Shown here: positions 44,901 to 55,720 of the stretch, piece by piece
How positions within the stretch are numbered: position 1 is the first letter of the stretch
Layout of the letters: each line of letters opens with the position of its first letter
Assembly: GCF_000143415.4 (NCBI RefSeq)
Contig: NW_003314322.1
Coordinates: forward strand, 747,213-811,212
Source of the DNA: Selaginella moellendorffii
Lineage: Eukaryota; Streptophyta; Lycopodiopsida; Selaginellales; Selaginellaceae
Direction: 5' to 3'
Length of the DNA stretch: 64,000 nucleotides
Notes under the pieces: model-generated
What the model was told of the DNA's origin: nothing
Seen by the model: only the letters and a program-made list of their open reading frames with translations
The model's database searches: none
Position numbers and translations under genes: made by a program

Positions 44901-46366
44901 TCTAGTTTTTAGTATCTTAAAACAAGAGTTAAGCACTTAAGATCTAGAAAAGAAAATCGAAGGGAAGAGGAAAATATTAGAAAGCTTGTAAAATGGGCTT
45001 TAAGGAAGAAATATGCTCCCAATTGGATAAAAGGAGAATCTATAATTTTGAAAACTATATAGCATGTGAACTGGAAAGAAATGACTTAACAAGAGGGAAA
45101 AAATTTATCTATAAATGTTTAATGGTAGTTATTTATGAAGAAGATACAAGAGAAAACTTCTATAAAGTAGAACTTTATAGCGATGCTTGCAAGCACAAGT
45201 GGGAGAGCCTTGAGGGGATGTATAAGAAGATCAAGAACCACAATAGGAAAACATATGTTCCAAACTTCCTCTTGCTTATATATTGTTTTTGAATGTGATT
45301 GCAAATATTAAAAGTCTTAGAAGCTAAATGCTCTAAAATTGTTCCAATATTATTCTATGCTTTCACTCTTTCATTCTTTGGTTGTACACTTAGAAGTTAC
45401 TTTGTGCTCTAATTTCTTTCTTCCTTGGTTATATACTTAAGAGTTTGATTTTATCCCTTCATTTAGTAGCTTAAAGCATTAAAACTTAAGTTTTGCTCCA
45501 TTGCCCTTGATATACAGGAAAGTGTGCCAAAGATCAAAGATATTTTAGAAAGAGATCTTTGATTTGGATAACCTATTGAATACACCATCTTTCTTTCCAC
45601 TTGTAAAGGAATGGTCAATTCTTTTTATAGCTTGTTTAGATAAATCTAGATTTCATTTATTACTGCCATATTTATTTCTATTTGAAAAGGAATGGTCAAA
45701 CCTGGTTTCTATTAATTCAAATATTTACTTATTACTAATAATACATGTCTTTCAAGTCTATTAGTGCCCATTTGGAAGCATAAGACCAATATGTACCAAA
45801 TGGGGTAGAATTAACTATCTATACACTTTACACTCTCATGGATTTAAAGAGGTGGAAGGTGATGAAAACACAAGAGAATGAGAAGGAAGCTTTATTGAGG
45901 CTTAAGCAGTTCACTACATCAAAGTTATTGATCTCCCTATAATAATTCATATTTTGGTTAAGATGTTAAACCTTAAATTAGGTTATGTAAGTCTACTAAA
46001 CCTTCTATTCCTAACTTAAAAGCCTAGCCAGCTAAGCTGTGCCAATCTCGGGTTTGGGATCCAATGGCTAGCAGGCCTCCCCCTTATCGCTTTATATATA
46101 TAGATATTACAACTTTCTTAGGTTTCTTGCTATTTATTGAAGTTTAAATTTTTGAAGTAGATTTTTGAATTTATGAAGAGGCTTGGCCTGTTACTAGTAT
46201 TTAGAGTAGTAACTAGATTTTGATTAGAGTTTAGATTTTTACATTAGTTCCTTTTGCTAGCTTGGATTAACTGTGGTTGTAAACAGTGATAAGTCCTTTT
46301 TTTTTCCAGATAGCAGAAGTGTAAAAGTGAATGAGGAGATGACAAGAAATAAAATTAATATAGAAA
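41935..46366. other. AT-rich repetitive DNA without a recognised gene
   Basis: Very AT-rich and probably nested old transposons. The only notable ORF (44993-45292, plus) contains CKHKWESLEGMYKKIKNHNR, which resembles the Myb/trihelix-like DNA-binding helix found in some transposon-encoded proteins. It is too short and isolated to call a gene. Sequence at 46051-46100 recurs at 63530-63565. Confidence 0.4.
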
Positions 46367-47230
46367 CTAATAAGTATGAAAAAGCCATATGGATGAGTTC
46401 ATTATTTTTATTGACCTAGGGAAAAAGAGAATTGTGACACATGTTGCATTAGCCTCCTCGGCCTCCCTTGATTTAGGGTGTGCTGGGCAACTCTCCTTGG
46501 AGCTATACATACCTCTAGATCTTCTGGAAAAGCGCTGCTCAATCCATCCTGTGGCATTGCACACCATGATAACAAAGAAGAATGTAAATCCATTCGGCTT
46601 AGTGCCCTCCTTTAGCAGCTTGCCAATGATCTCCACCACCTTGGCTACATTGCCTTCATAGCTATAGTGTGTTCCACAAAACCATGTCCTTGGATATCAC
46701 AGGGGAATCAAAGATGTGCTGAGCAATTCCACACTTGCCATAAGTATTGTTTGTGAAACTACTTCCTCTTGCAGATCCCAGCATCGAATTCCCTTCCGGT
46801 TTCCAAATCCACCAAAGTCCCACAAGCTATCAGTAACACGACTGCAAATATTGGCAGTGTTTCTTTCAGCTCCATGCATTCAAAAACTTTAAAACCATCT
46901 TGCTCTCCCTTGTCTTAGCATATCCTAGTATGTCATGATGCTCTCATCTGGATGAATACCACTCGAGCATCCAGCATGCTCTTACACTTTGCATAAGTGT
47001 CAACCAGGTGTTAGAGATTGGAGATCAAGTGGCAGCAAGTTTGAAGCCACAATGCTCCTAGCTGCCATGGAATAAAAGATGTGCTAGCTTTCTTAATGGT
47101 GGAATCACAGCTTATAAGCTCGCTTTCTTATAGTGAGCTAACATTGAAGACAGCTCTAACATTGTGAGTCTGTGGCTTCATTCCTGCTACTTGCTCAGCT
47201 CATAGCTCTAGAACAGGTTTGTGGAAAATA
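46367..47230 (-). pseudogene. PPR protein gene relic
   Basis: The minus strand reads LLKEGTKPNGFTFFFVIMVC and CNATGWIEQ, the usual PPR repeat boundary, and further upstream CMELKETLPIFAVVLL and LETGREFDA. Stops and frame changes intervene throughout, and upstream words fade out near 47230. Non-functional copy of an organellar RNA-processing factor. Confidence 0.6.
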
Positions 47231-47926
47231 TGGTAGAGGCTCTTGACAGGATGGAGGATTAGATGGTTTTTTCCTGCCTAGGATACAACAACCAGGTTCA
47301 AAGTGAACTGTTTAGAAATTGTCAAATCGGCATTGACATTGCTACCAGCAGTAGCCATAGCTAAATGGCAACAGCAGGTATGAGCAAGAGCCAAAGGTAT
47401 GTGTTATTTTCTTCTCCCCACCAAAGCAATTTTGGTGGGCTCCAACAACAGATCCTTGAATCAATTTCTAACTATGATAGGTTGTCCAAGAGAAGTTCAC
47501 CTTCAAGAGTGTAGAAAAGGTATGTAAACTTTTTTTGTACCATGGATTCGGGCTTGGGCTCAAAGTTCTTTCTTCTAGATTTTGAGAGCTATCTTTAAAC
47601 ATTTAAATTGGAATCAAGATGGTGAGGAGACAAATGTTAAACAATAAGCTTTGTCAACTGGCCAGAACTTCAGCTTCAAGATTTTTTTTGCAAAGTTCTT
47701 TCTTCTAGATTTTGAGAGCTATCCTTTGACGATGGTTGTTCCATTATTATCCAATCCATACATGTCATCGGAAAAACTGCATTGCGGATTGATCGTTCCC
47801 AACTAATGAATTTGCAGTTTAAGAGTTGATCAAGCAGCAAACATAGCTAAGCTCACCAAATCTCTTGAAATGGCATGAAATTTTCTAACCACCCAGCATT
47901 CGCTGGGCAACTGCTAATATATATAA
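47231..47926. other. Intergenic with a short dispersed direct repeat
   Basis: A 33-nt word starting CAAAGTTCTTTCTTCTAGAT occurs identically at 47571 and 47691 (120 bp apart). No gene. Confidence 0.6.
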
Positions 47927-48938
47927 ATGGCGTTCTGGAAGGGAAATGGTGTCACGTTTGTTCATCGGCTTCCATACACCGCGATTAATTTCTACTCGTA
48001 TGAACAGTACAAGGCGGTAAGTAACGCATCGTTTACTTTATTGTCTGAAATCCTTCTGCTTTCCTGCTCAAATGGCCTGGGGTAAAAAGCAGTGGAGATG
48101 ACAACTCCGGAGCTCGATTGTTTGCTCGTTTCGTCGCCGGTGGTGGAGCTGGAATCACTGCTGCTGCGACAACGTACCCTTTGGATCTCGTTCGAACGAG
48201 ACTAGCAGCACAGGTGAGTAGAGCTTGACCGTAGAGAAAGAGATGATGCGAGGGATAGTTTTTCCTTTCTAGGCAATTCCTGAGAAGCTCTTAGCTGAAG
48301 TATGGCTTTGACAGAGGGTTCTTGGGACTTATTTTGCGCCTTCGCAGGTGAAATGACCCCTGTGACTTGCAGACAACCTCAAAGCAGCACACGGGCATCT
48401 ACCTTTACAAGGGGCTCTGGCCGACGCTTTTAGTACGTTCTTCGAGAGCTTATTACTGGAACGCTCAAAGGTGGATTTTTTCTTAGTTTCGAGTCCTTGG
48501 ACTAGAGTGTGAGCATGTTTACTTCCAGGCCCGAGTCGTCCAGGATGGTGACGAGCTTGATCTCCGGTGGAGTAGCAGGAAGTGCTGCCTCAACAGGTAA
48601 GAGTCTTAAGATCGATTACGTTTGATCGCCATCGTTCTGTTTTCAGTGGTGTTTCCGATCGATTTGGTGAGTGAAGGATGCAACTCGAGGGCGATCGGAG
48701 ATGGACACCAGGGATTGTGAGCGCGCTGAGGCACATTGTTCGCACCCAAGGCTACGCTGGGTTGTACAGGGGGATTTTGACCGAGTACCTCCCGGCCGTG
48801 GGGATTGCCTTCATGGTGTATGAAGTGATGAAGAACATTAGCGAGGGAGAAGAGGTGAATGTAAATGGTCCCCGAACAGGTGTTGGTCAGTTCCAGAGCC
48901 GCGTCCCCGATTTTATTCCAACCGTCAGATATTCTTGA
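47927..48938 (+). pseudogene. 5'-truncated mitochondrial carrier pseudogene
   Basis: Intron-containing remnant of an SLC25 carrier. It starts in the middle of the first repeat (FWKGNGVTFVHRLPYTAINF), then FARFVAGGGAGITAAATTYP and LDLVRTRLAAQ, then KQHTGIYLYKGLWPTLL. The next motif loses frame: FPIDLV is followed by one missing base before MQLEGDRRWTP. The last piece ends GLYRGILTEYLPAVGIAFMV. The first repeat and its PxD/ExxR motif are absent. Retained introns indicate a DNA-level duplication, not a retrocopy. Confidence 0.7.
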
Positions 48939-48950
48939 ATCGACGGCCTT
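48877..48950 (-). repeat. Fragment of the LRR receptor-like gene 3' end
   Basis: CGAACAGGTGTTGGTCAGT and AGAGCCGCGTCC occur here and again at about 55808-55873, inside the 3' part of the receptor-like gene. The intervening bases are deleted here. Confidence 0.55.
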
Positions 48951-48983
48951 GGTTGAATTTAGCAAATATTTAGGGTTCTTGCG

Positions 48984-51257
48984 ATGGATGGGAGCTCGCT
49001 TGTTCCGCGGCTTGGCGACGGCAGAGATTCGATGCGCCGCACCAGCATTCGCTCCTTCGGCAGCACCGCCGCGGGCGCCCGATTAGCAGGCGGCCACGCT
49101 GGTGTCGGCGCTGAAGGTTGTGGCAGCACAAGGGATTTGCGCAAGGGCAAGGCGATCCAAGCCCAGGCGGCGGAGAGGAAACAGCTGGGGATCCATGTTG
49201 TGAATGCGCTGGTGGACATGTACGCGAAATGCGGCAGGATGGAGGATTCCCACCGCATTCTTCACCCAAACGTGACGTTCTGGAACGTTCTGATGCTGGG
49301 CTACGTCACGAGTCATGTGGCTCTGGATCTCTTCGAGAGGATGCAAGCCAGGCAGTCGGGCTGCAAGCCAAACTCCAGGAGCTTCATGGCCGCGGTGAAG
49401 GGTTGTAGCAGCCTCGCGGCAAAGGAAGACACTGTTTTTTGGTCGATGGGAAGCTCGTCAAGGAGGCTAGTCTCGAGACCAGCAGAGGCATCCATTCTCA
49501 AGCCAAGCAGATGGGACCGTCTTGCAGCGAAGACGTTTTCCTCTCGAGCTCGCTAATCGATATGTACTCCAAGTGCGGCATCATGCTCGATGCTCGATCG
49601 GTCTTCGATGAGGTGCCACGAGGGAATGCTTTGATACTGGGCTACGTAGAGAATGGAGAAAGCGAGGTCGCTCTCGAGTTCTTTGGGAAGATGGGACTGC
49701 TCGCGGACTTTCGTTGCTGCTGCCAAGGCCTGTGCGAATCTAGCAGTGAAAGAGGAGGCCACTAAAAAGATGGAAAGATGGTGAAGACGAAGAGCCTGGA
49801 GAAGGGGCTCGCTGTTCACGATGGAGCTGTGAAAAGCCACTGCTGTGGAGATATCTTCGTGGGGAGCAGCCTCGTGGACATGGTACTCAAAGTGTGGGCG
49901 TGGTCGACGCGCGGATGGTTTTCGAGAGCATGCCTCGTCGCGATGTTGTGCTCAGAACGAGCTTGATACAAGGCTTTGTGGACAACGGGGAAAGCGAGAT
50001 GGCTCTCGTGTTCTTCGAAGCTATCCGGGTGCTGTCCAAACCTCGAACGTATGTTGCTGCGCTTGCCACCTGTGCGAGTTCGGCAATGCGAGAAGAAGCG
50101 GTGGATGTCGACGGGAAACTCGTGAAGAGAAAGAGCTTGGAAACTGGGGTGGCTGTCCATGGTGAAGCTTCAAACAACAGGTGCTGCGAGGATGTGTTCG
50201 TGGGGAACACACTGATCGATATGTACGCGAAGTGTGGGAAGCTAGAGGAAGCTCGCAAGGCATGGCTGGCCGAGACGTGGTTTCGTGGAACACAACGATC
50301 TAGGGATCTGCTGGAAGTGGAGACAGCAAGATGGCCTTGGAGCTGGTCTTCGGCATGGCTTGGGAGAACGATCCGGACGAGAGAATGTTTGTTGCTGCGC
50401 TCATGGCCGGCGTCCACCTTTCAGCGTCCGAACAACCTGTTCCGCGAGAAGATGGAAAGCTACTGCGTATCCAGAGTCTAGAAAAGGGGATGCAGATTCA
50501 TTCTCTTGCCGCGAAGTTTGAATGCTGCGAGTTGGGAGCAGCTTAGTGGACATGTATGCCAAGTATGGAGATATGGTGAAAGCTCGAGCAGCTTTCAAAA
50601 GCATCCCTAGCCGGGACGTTGTTGGTTGGACGAGCTTGATCCAGGGATATGTAGACAACGGTGAGAGTGAGCTTGGGCTGGAACTCTTGGAGAGCATGGA
50701 CTGTGCTCCAAACTCTCAGACTCTTGTAGTGAGACTTACGGCCTGTGGGAACGTTGGGTCCAGTGAAGCTGGAAGGAAAATCCAGGCTGAGCTTTACAGC
50801 GTGGGCTGGAAGACGACCATGTTGTGGGGAAGTGCATGGTAAACTTCTACGGAAGTGCGGAATTATGAGCACTTGTTTGGATCTCTGGCAGTCCGAGATA
50901 TCGTCGCCTGGAATGCACTGATCACAGGATTCGGCCGGGAGAAGATGGTGTGCGATCACGTTTGTCTCGCTCATCACTGCTTGCAGCCACGGCGGCCTGG
51001 TTGAACGAGGCAGGGAGTTTTTCCAGGCAATGGACCCGGACTCTGGTATTGTTTGCGGGATTCATCACTACAGCAGCTTGGTGGATCTCTTCGGGCGTGC
51101 AAACCGACTGGAAGAGGCAGTGACAGTCCTCGAGAGCATGCCTTTGAGAGCGGACGCTGTGGTTTGGAGGAGCGTCCTCGGGGCCTGCCGCAAGTGGAAG
51201 GACGTGGAAGTGGGGAGGATCGCGTTCGAGGCACTGACGAAGATCGACGGGACAGAC
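48984..51257 (+). pseudogene. PPR protein gene, frameshifted, first part
   Basis: Organellar RNA-binding pentatricopeptide protein by origin. Recurrent words [80 protein letters not shown] and IHHYSSLVDLFGRANRLEEA show a PLS-type repeat array running into an E-type region (VVWRSVLGACRKWKDVEVG). At least six frame changes occur between 49430 and 51030, so it is not translatable. The sequence is interrupted by a copia element at 51258 and resumes at 55575. Confidence 0.8.
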
Positions 51258-51397
51258 TGTGGTATTATGAAACGGTGTTGTGTTATTATTATGACGGTTG
51301 ATACATGGTTAAATGTATGGGTTTATCGTGACGATCCGTGGCGGCGTCTGGATCGCTCACGTGGCTGTGTGCTGACGTGGTCTTGTTCACTCCCACA
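51258..51397 (-). repeat. 3' LTR of copia element
   Basis: 140 bp, TGTGG..CCACA ends as read on the plus strand, identical to the LTR at 55435-55574. Confidence 0.9.
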
Positions 51398-52063
51398 CTC
51401 CTCCTCAAGGCCAACGTCTAAAGTCAGCCCAAGTGCCTTCGTGAAGACTTCATGTTTAACACGAGGAAGTGGTTTTGTTAGCACGTCCGCTAGCATGGAG
51501 TTTGTCGGGCAGAACTCCAGCTCGATCATGCCTCTCTGGATCTGCTCTCGTATGAAATGGAAGCGCAGCTCAATGTGTTTAGTACGAGAGTGGAACCTGG
51601 AGTTCTTGGTCAAAGCTATTGCAGACTGGTTGTCACACAATAGCTTGACCACGCCCGTGTTGATTTGTAGATCCTGGAGAAGTCCCTTTAGCCACGCTGC
51701 TTCCTTGGTTGCAGCTGCTGCAGCTATGTACTCAGCCTCGGTACTCGACATCGCTGTAATAGCCTGTCGTTTGCTGCACCAGCTTGCGACATTTCCATTT
51801 AGCAGGAAAACGTAGCCTGTGGTTGACTTCCTGTTGTCTGGATCCCCGGCCCAATCAGCATCAGAGTAACCAGCCAGCTTGTTGCCGCTCTCGCCTCTGG
51901 AGTACTTTAAAGTTAGCTGGTTAGTCCCTGCCACGTACCTCATAATACGTTTCAAAGCCTGCCAGTGTGCTGTGGAGGGACGGTCCAGGTACTTCGCCAC
52001 TGTTCCCACAGCATACGCAAGGTCAGGCCGAGTGGAGATTACCAGCACTGCGCACGAAACCAA
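51323..52063 (-). pseudogene. copia RNase H segment
   Basis: Open frame with STRPDLAYAVGTVAKYLDRP, GYSDADWAGDPDNRKSTTGY, AITAMSSTEAEYIAAAAA and LLCDNQSAIALTKN: typical copia RNase H. It begins at the deletion junction and extends into the LTR. Confidence 0.85.
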
Positions 52064-52991
52064 GGGAAATTAGAAAAGAATCTATTTTCGTGTACCATTG
52101 GCGTGGCGACTGCTTGAGTCCGTAGAGAGCTTTGTGAAGCTTGCAAACGAGGTGTTCTTCTCCAGGCATACCAGGAGGCTGAGCCACATACACCTCTTCA
52201 TCGATGTCGCCGTTAAGGAACGCAGTACAAACGTCAAGTTGATGGAGCTCGAGATCCAATTCTGCAGCTAGGATTAGTAGCATACGAATGGTTGTGAGTT
52301 TCACCACAGGGCTGTAAGTCTCCGAGTAGTCCAGCCCATGAACTTGAGAAAATCCGCGTGCCACAAATCTCGCCTTGTAGCGCTCAATGCTTCCATCAGC
52401 GTTGTACTTTTTCTTAAACAACCACTTGGATGAGACGAGCTTTCTGCGAGCTGGAAGTTCAACCAGCGACCAAGTGTTGTTTTTCTGGAGAGAATCATAC
52501 TCCTCCTGCATAGCTGCCTGCCAGTGCTCAGCTTCTGGTCCGTGTAAAGCCGCCTGGGGACCGAGAGAGGCAGGTGGAGCCGACAGAGCCCAGAAGTAGG
52601 CACGCTTTCCTATAGGCATCGCCTCCTTGGCTTTGAGAGATGGTTTCACGACACGACCCGAGCGTGTCACCACTGCTGTGCCGGCTGGAGGAGGTGGCAG
52701 CTTGGGAATGCTGGGAGGAGTGGTGGCATCTTGATATAACTCGTCGCCAACGAACAGGTCAGCCACAAGCGTGGAAAGATCTGGCTGTTCATTGGTGCTT
52801 GAGGATGCAGCCGCTGTGGCCTGTGGAGTCGTCAGAGGAGGTGTCGAAGGAAGAGTACCGTGATCAGCTCCTCCTGCCAGATCGCCTCCTTCGGGCGCTC
52901 CTTCAGCAACTCCTCCTGGCTCTGCAGCGGCTGGATTGTCTGGTGCTGGGTGGAGATGTGGAACGTCGTCCAAAATCTCAGAAAGATCCAC
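52064..52991 (-). pseudogene. copia reverse transcriptase segment lacking catalytic core
   Basis: Contains WSLVELPARRKLVSSKWLFK, GFSQVHGLDYSETYSPVVKL, LHQLDVCTAFLNGDIDEEVY and ALYGLKQSPRQWY, and stops soon after. The expected YVDD active-site block and about 200 further residues are absent before the RNase H part begins. A one-base shift near 53010-53020 separates it from the integrase frame. Confidence 0.85.
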
Positions 52992-54442
52992 CAGAGATGG
53001 TGGAGAAACAGGAGGGTATCTCGATGAAGATGAGCTTCATCAAACACCACATCTCGGCTCACCACCAGTTTCCTGCGCTGGCAGTTATAGAGTCGATAGG
53101 CTTTTACCTGGGTGTGATAGCCCATGAAGATGCATTTCTCGCTCTTGGGATCCAGCTTCCGCCGCTGAACATCGGGGATGTGGGCGTAGGCTATGCAACC
53201 GAACACCCTCAGGTGCCCTAATTTGGGGCGCTTCCCTGTCCATACTTGAAACGGCACCTGTCCTGTGGAACGTGTTGGCAGCCGGTTCCGGAGATACACG
53301 GCTGTGTTGAGTGCCTCTCCCCAAAACACCTTGGGCATGCCAGCGTGCTGGAGAAGGCAGCGTACACAGTCCATAAGTGTCCTGTTCAGGCGCTCGGCGA
53401 CCCCATTCTGCTGCGAGGTGTGGGCTGCGGTGTACTCGTGGTGGATGCCAGCCTGAGCAAGAAATGCCAGAAACTCCTTGCTCATATACTCACCGCCGCC
53501 ATCTGAACGTAGTGTCTGGATGGTACAGCCAGTGGCATTTTCTGCCCAGCTTTTGTAGACCTGGAAGTGATGGTAGACCTCTCCCTTGTGTGCCATGAGA
53601 ACAGCCACCGCATAGCGTGAGTAGCCGTCAATGAACGAAACGAAGTACCGCTTGTGACTGAGAGTTGCTTCTGACACATGGCACACATCCGTGTGTACCA
53701 GCTGAAGAAATCCTGAGGCGCCATCTTCTGGACTTCTGCGTGGAAAGGGTAGTCGTGGCTGCTTCCCCAGTTGGCATGTCTCACATACTCCCAGTTGGCC
53801 GGCACCGGTGAGGGTAAAGTCATCAGCAAGCTTGTGGCTAGCAAGTAGCTGGATGTCGTGAGAATTGGCATGCCCTAGCCGAGCGTGCCAGAGCTGGAGA
53901 GAGTTGGCAGCCCAGGAGCTGGGGCGAATTGCAAGCAAATGCCCCTGCTCGTGAGTTGAGAGGATCAACTGAGCATTGAGCTTGTAGAGAGTCTCAGCTC
54001 GTCTACCAAAAGCTACTGGATGGCCAGTCTCGTCAAAGATGGTGCATCCGTCTGCATTGAAGAGTGTTGAGAAGCCTTGATCTGCTGCTACACCAACTGA
54101 GAACACTGTCTGTCCTGCTTCTGGTACGTAGTAGACCTGGTTCACGAGCTTCTCAGCTCCACTCTCCAACTTTATGATGACCGTTCCTTGTCCTTCCACT
54201 GTTAAGGGGCATTTGTCTGCTACAAAGACTTGCTTCTCCTGCTCCAGTGGCCGGTACTTGTGAAAAGCTCTCTTCAATGGTGTGAGGTGCATCGAGGCTC
54301 CAGAATCCATCCAGAGCACTTCGGCTTCGGACACAGATGCAGCGAGCGTCATCATCAACATCGTGTCAGGTTGGCGTGAAGAAGAGCTTCTTTCAGCGCG
54401 AGCTTTCTCTGCGGCTTTCTTGATCCGGCATTCACGCTCCAC
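52992..54442 (-). pseudogene. copia protease-integrase segment
   Basis: Protease WMDSGASMHLTPLKRAF, integrase zinc motif LWHARLGHANSHDIQLL with CETCQLGKQ, and core words HTDVCHVSEATLSHKRYFVS, LRSDGGGEYMSKEFLAFL and HTSQQNGVAERLNRTLMDCV. The frame is open over this section, then shifts before RT. Confidence 0.85.
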
Positions 54443-55203
54443 GTGGCCAGCTTTGCCGCGCCCTTGCGTTTTTTATTGGTTGCAAATCCAGGGCTGGGAG
54501 AAGGGCTCTTTTGTCCTCGAACAGGGCCATCTCGTTTCTTCCCACCCGATTGCTTTCCCATGATCAAGGCCTGCTCCACCCGAGCAGCCTGAGAGGGTGC
54601 CTTTTGTCTCCGCTCGTTCTGCTTTCGTTCTTCCTCGATCAGGTCCGAGTAGAGCGAGTCCAAGTCCTTTCCAGGCACAGCCGAGAGCATCGATGCGAAA
54701 GGTTGGAGATCAGGGGAGACAGAGCTCAGAAGGAATGCCTTAGCTTGATCGATGGTGATTGCCGCTTCCGCGTCCTTCAGCTCGGTGATCATCGCTTTAA
54801 ACTTTCCAATGTAAGTGGCCATGGTGTCATCAGGTTGCATTCTCATCGTGAAGAACCTTTGTGTTAGCACCACCTTAGCATTGGCAGCTTTGGCAGCGAA
54901 GATTTGTGTAAGGGATGTCCAGTTCTGGTGGGCTGTTTTGGTAAGATCAAGGAGATGAACGAATTCATCCCCAAGACCTAACCCGATGACAAAGAGCGCT
55001 TTTCGATTCTTGGAGTCCCAGTCGAGCCGTTGGGTTACATCCGCAGCAGCCGGACGTTGAGTCGTTCCATCCACTATAGGCCAGCAGTCCTTGGCCAAAA
55101 GGATAAGCTGTACTTTTGTTTTCCAAGTGGAGAAATTCTGTCCCGTGAACTTTTGGAGAAGTTTCTCCCAGCCCCCAGAGTCCCAAGAATTTCCAGAAGA
55201 CAT
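54355..55203 (-). pseudogene. copia gag
   Basis: Starts MSSGNSWDSGGWEKLLQKFT with GQNFSTWKTKVQLILLAKDC, as in copia gag. The knuckle is damaged: only GKAGHVEREC remains, in the pol frame, and the first CxxC is absent, so the gag frame runs on into unrelated residues. Confidence 0.8.
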
Positions 55204-55434
55204 TCTATCTATTAATCTAAGAATAGATTAAACAGAGAATTTAGAAAGGACGGCGTGGAGAAGAATCGTGAAAAACTCGGCCGCAACAAGGGTACACCTT
55301 CCGGCAGGCTGGGCAAAGAGCTTGTTGGCGCTTTCGCTCCTGGATCACCCGCGCCAGCACTGCCAAAGCCCTCGCGCGCTCCTGAGCCAAGGGTTCCTGG
55401 TGCCACTGTTCTCTCGTTCGCTGCTCCGATACCA

Positions 55435-55574
55435 TGTGGTATTATGAAACGGTGTTGTGTTATTATTATGACGGTTGATACATGGTTAAATGTATGGGTT
55501 TATCGTGACGATCCGTGGCGGCGTCTGGATCGCTCACGTGGCTGTGTGCTGACGTGGTCTTGTTCACTCCCACA
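55435..55574 (-). repeat. 5' LTR of copia element
   Basis: 140 bp, identical to 51258-51397, followed by target duplication CAGAC at 55575-55579. Confidence 0.9.
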
Positions 55575-55720
55575 CAGACTCGGCTGCGTACGTTCTGATG
55601 GCAATCGCTCGATGGTGATGGATTACGCGAGGAAGGACTGCAGCGGCATGGATGAGCGGTATAAAGTAAAGAAGAAGGTCCATAAGAAAGCACAGAGAAA
55701 GGCTGCCATGAAGATGGCGA
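55575..55720 (+). pseudogene. PPR pseudogene, 3' continuation
   Basis: Continues the E-type region right after the copia target duplication: DSAAYVLMA, then words such as MDYARKDCSGMDERYK. It overlaps the 3' end of the receptor-like gene on the other strand. The end point is approximate. Confidence 0.55.

Larger units (their letters stand above)
51258..55574 (-). mobile_element. Ty1/copia LTR retrotransposon, recent, internally deleted
   Basis: 4317 bp, inserted in the minus orientation within the PPR pseudogene. The 140-bp LTRs (51258-51397 and 55435-55574) are identical by eye, and the target duplication CAGAC lies at 51253-51257 and 55575-55579. The primer-binding site next to the 5' LTR reads TGGTATCGGAGC, matching initiator tRNA-Met. 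A polypurine tract (TTGAGGAGGAG) precedes the 3' LTR. The order gag-integrase-RT-RNase H defines copia. Part of the gag zinc knuckle and the RT catalytic segment are missing. Confidence 0.93.

Noticed and set aside
44993-45292. ORF with Myb/trihelix-like helix as a possible gene
   Set aside because: Isolated 99 codons in very AT-rich repeat DNA with no flanking exons. More likely a transposon fragment.
48678-48938. Carrier fragment as a short functional gene
   Set aside because: The frame is lost one base upstream and the first transport repeat is missing. Better explained as a pseudogene.
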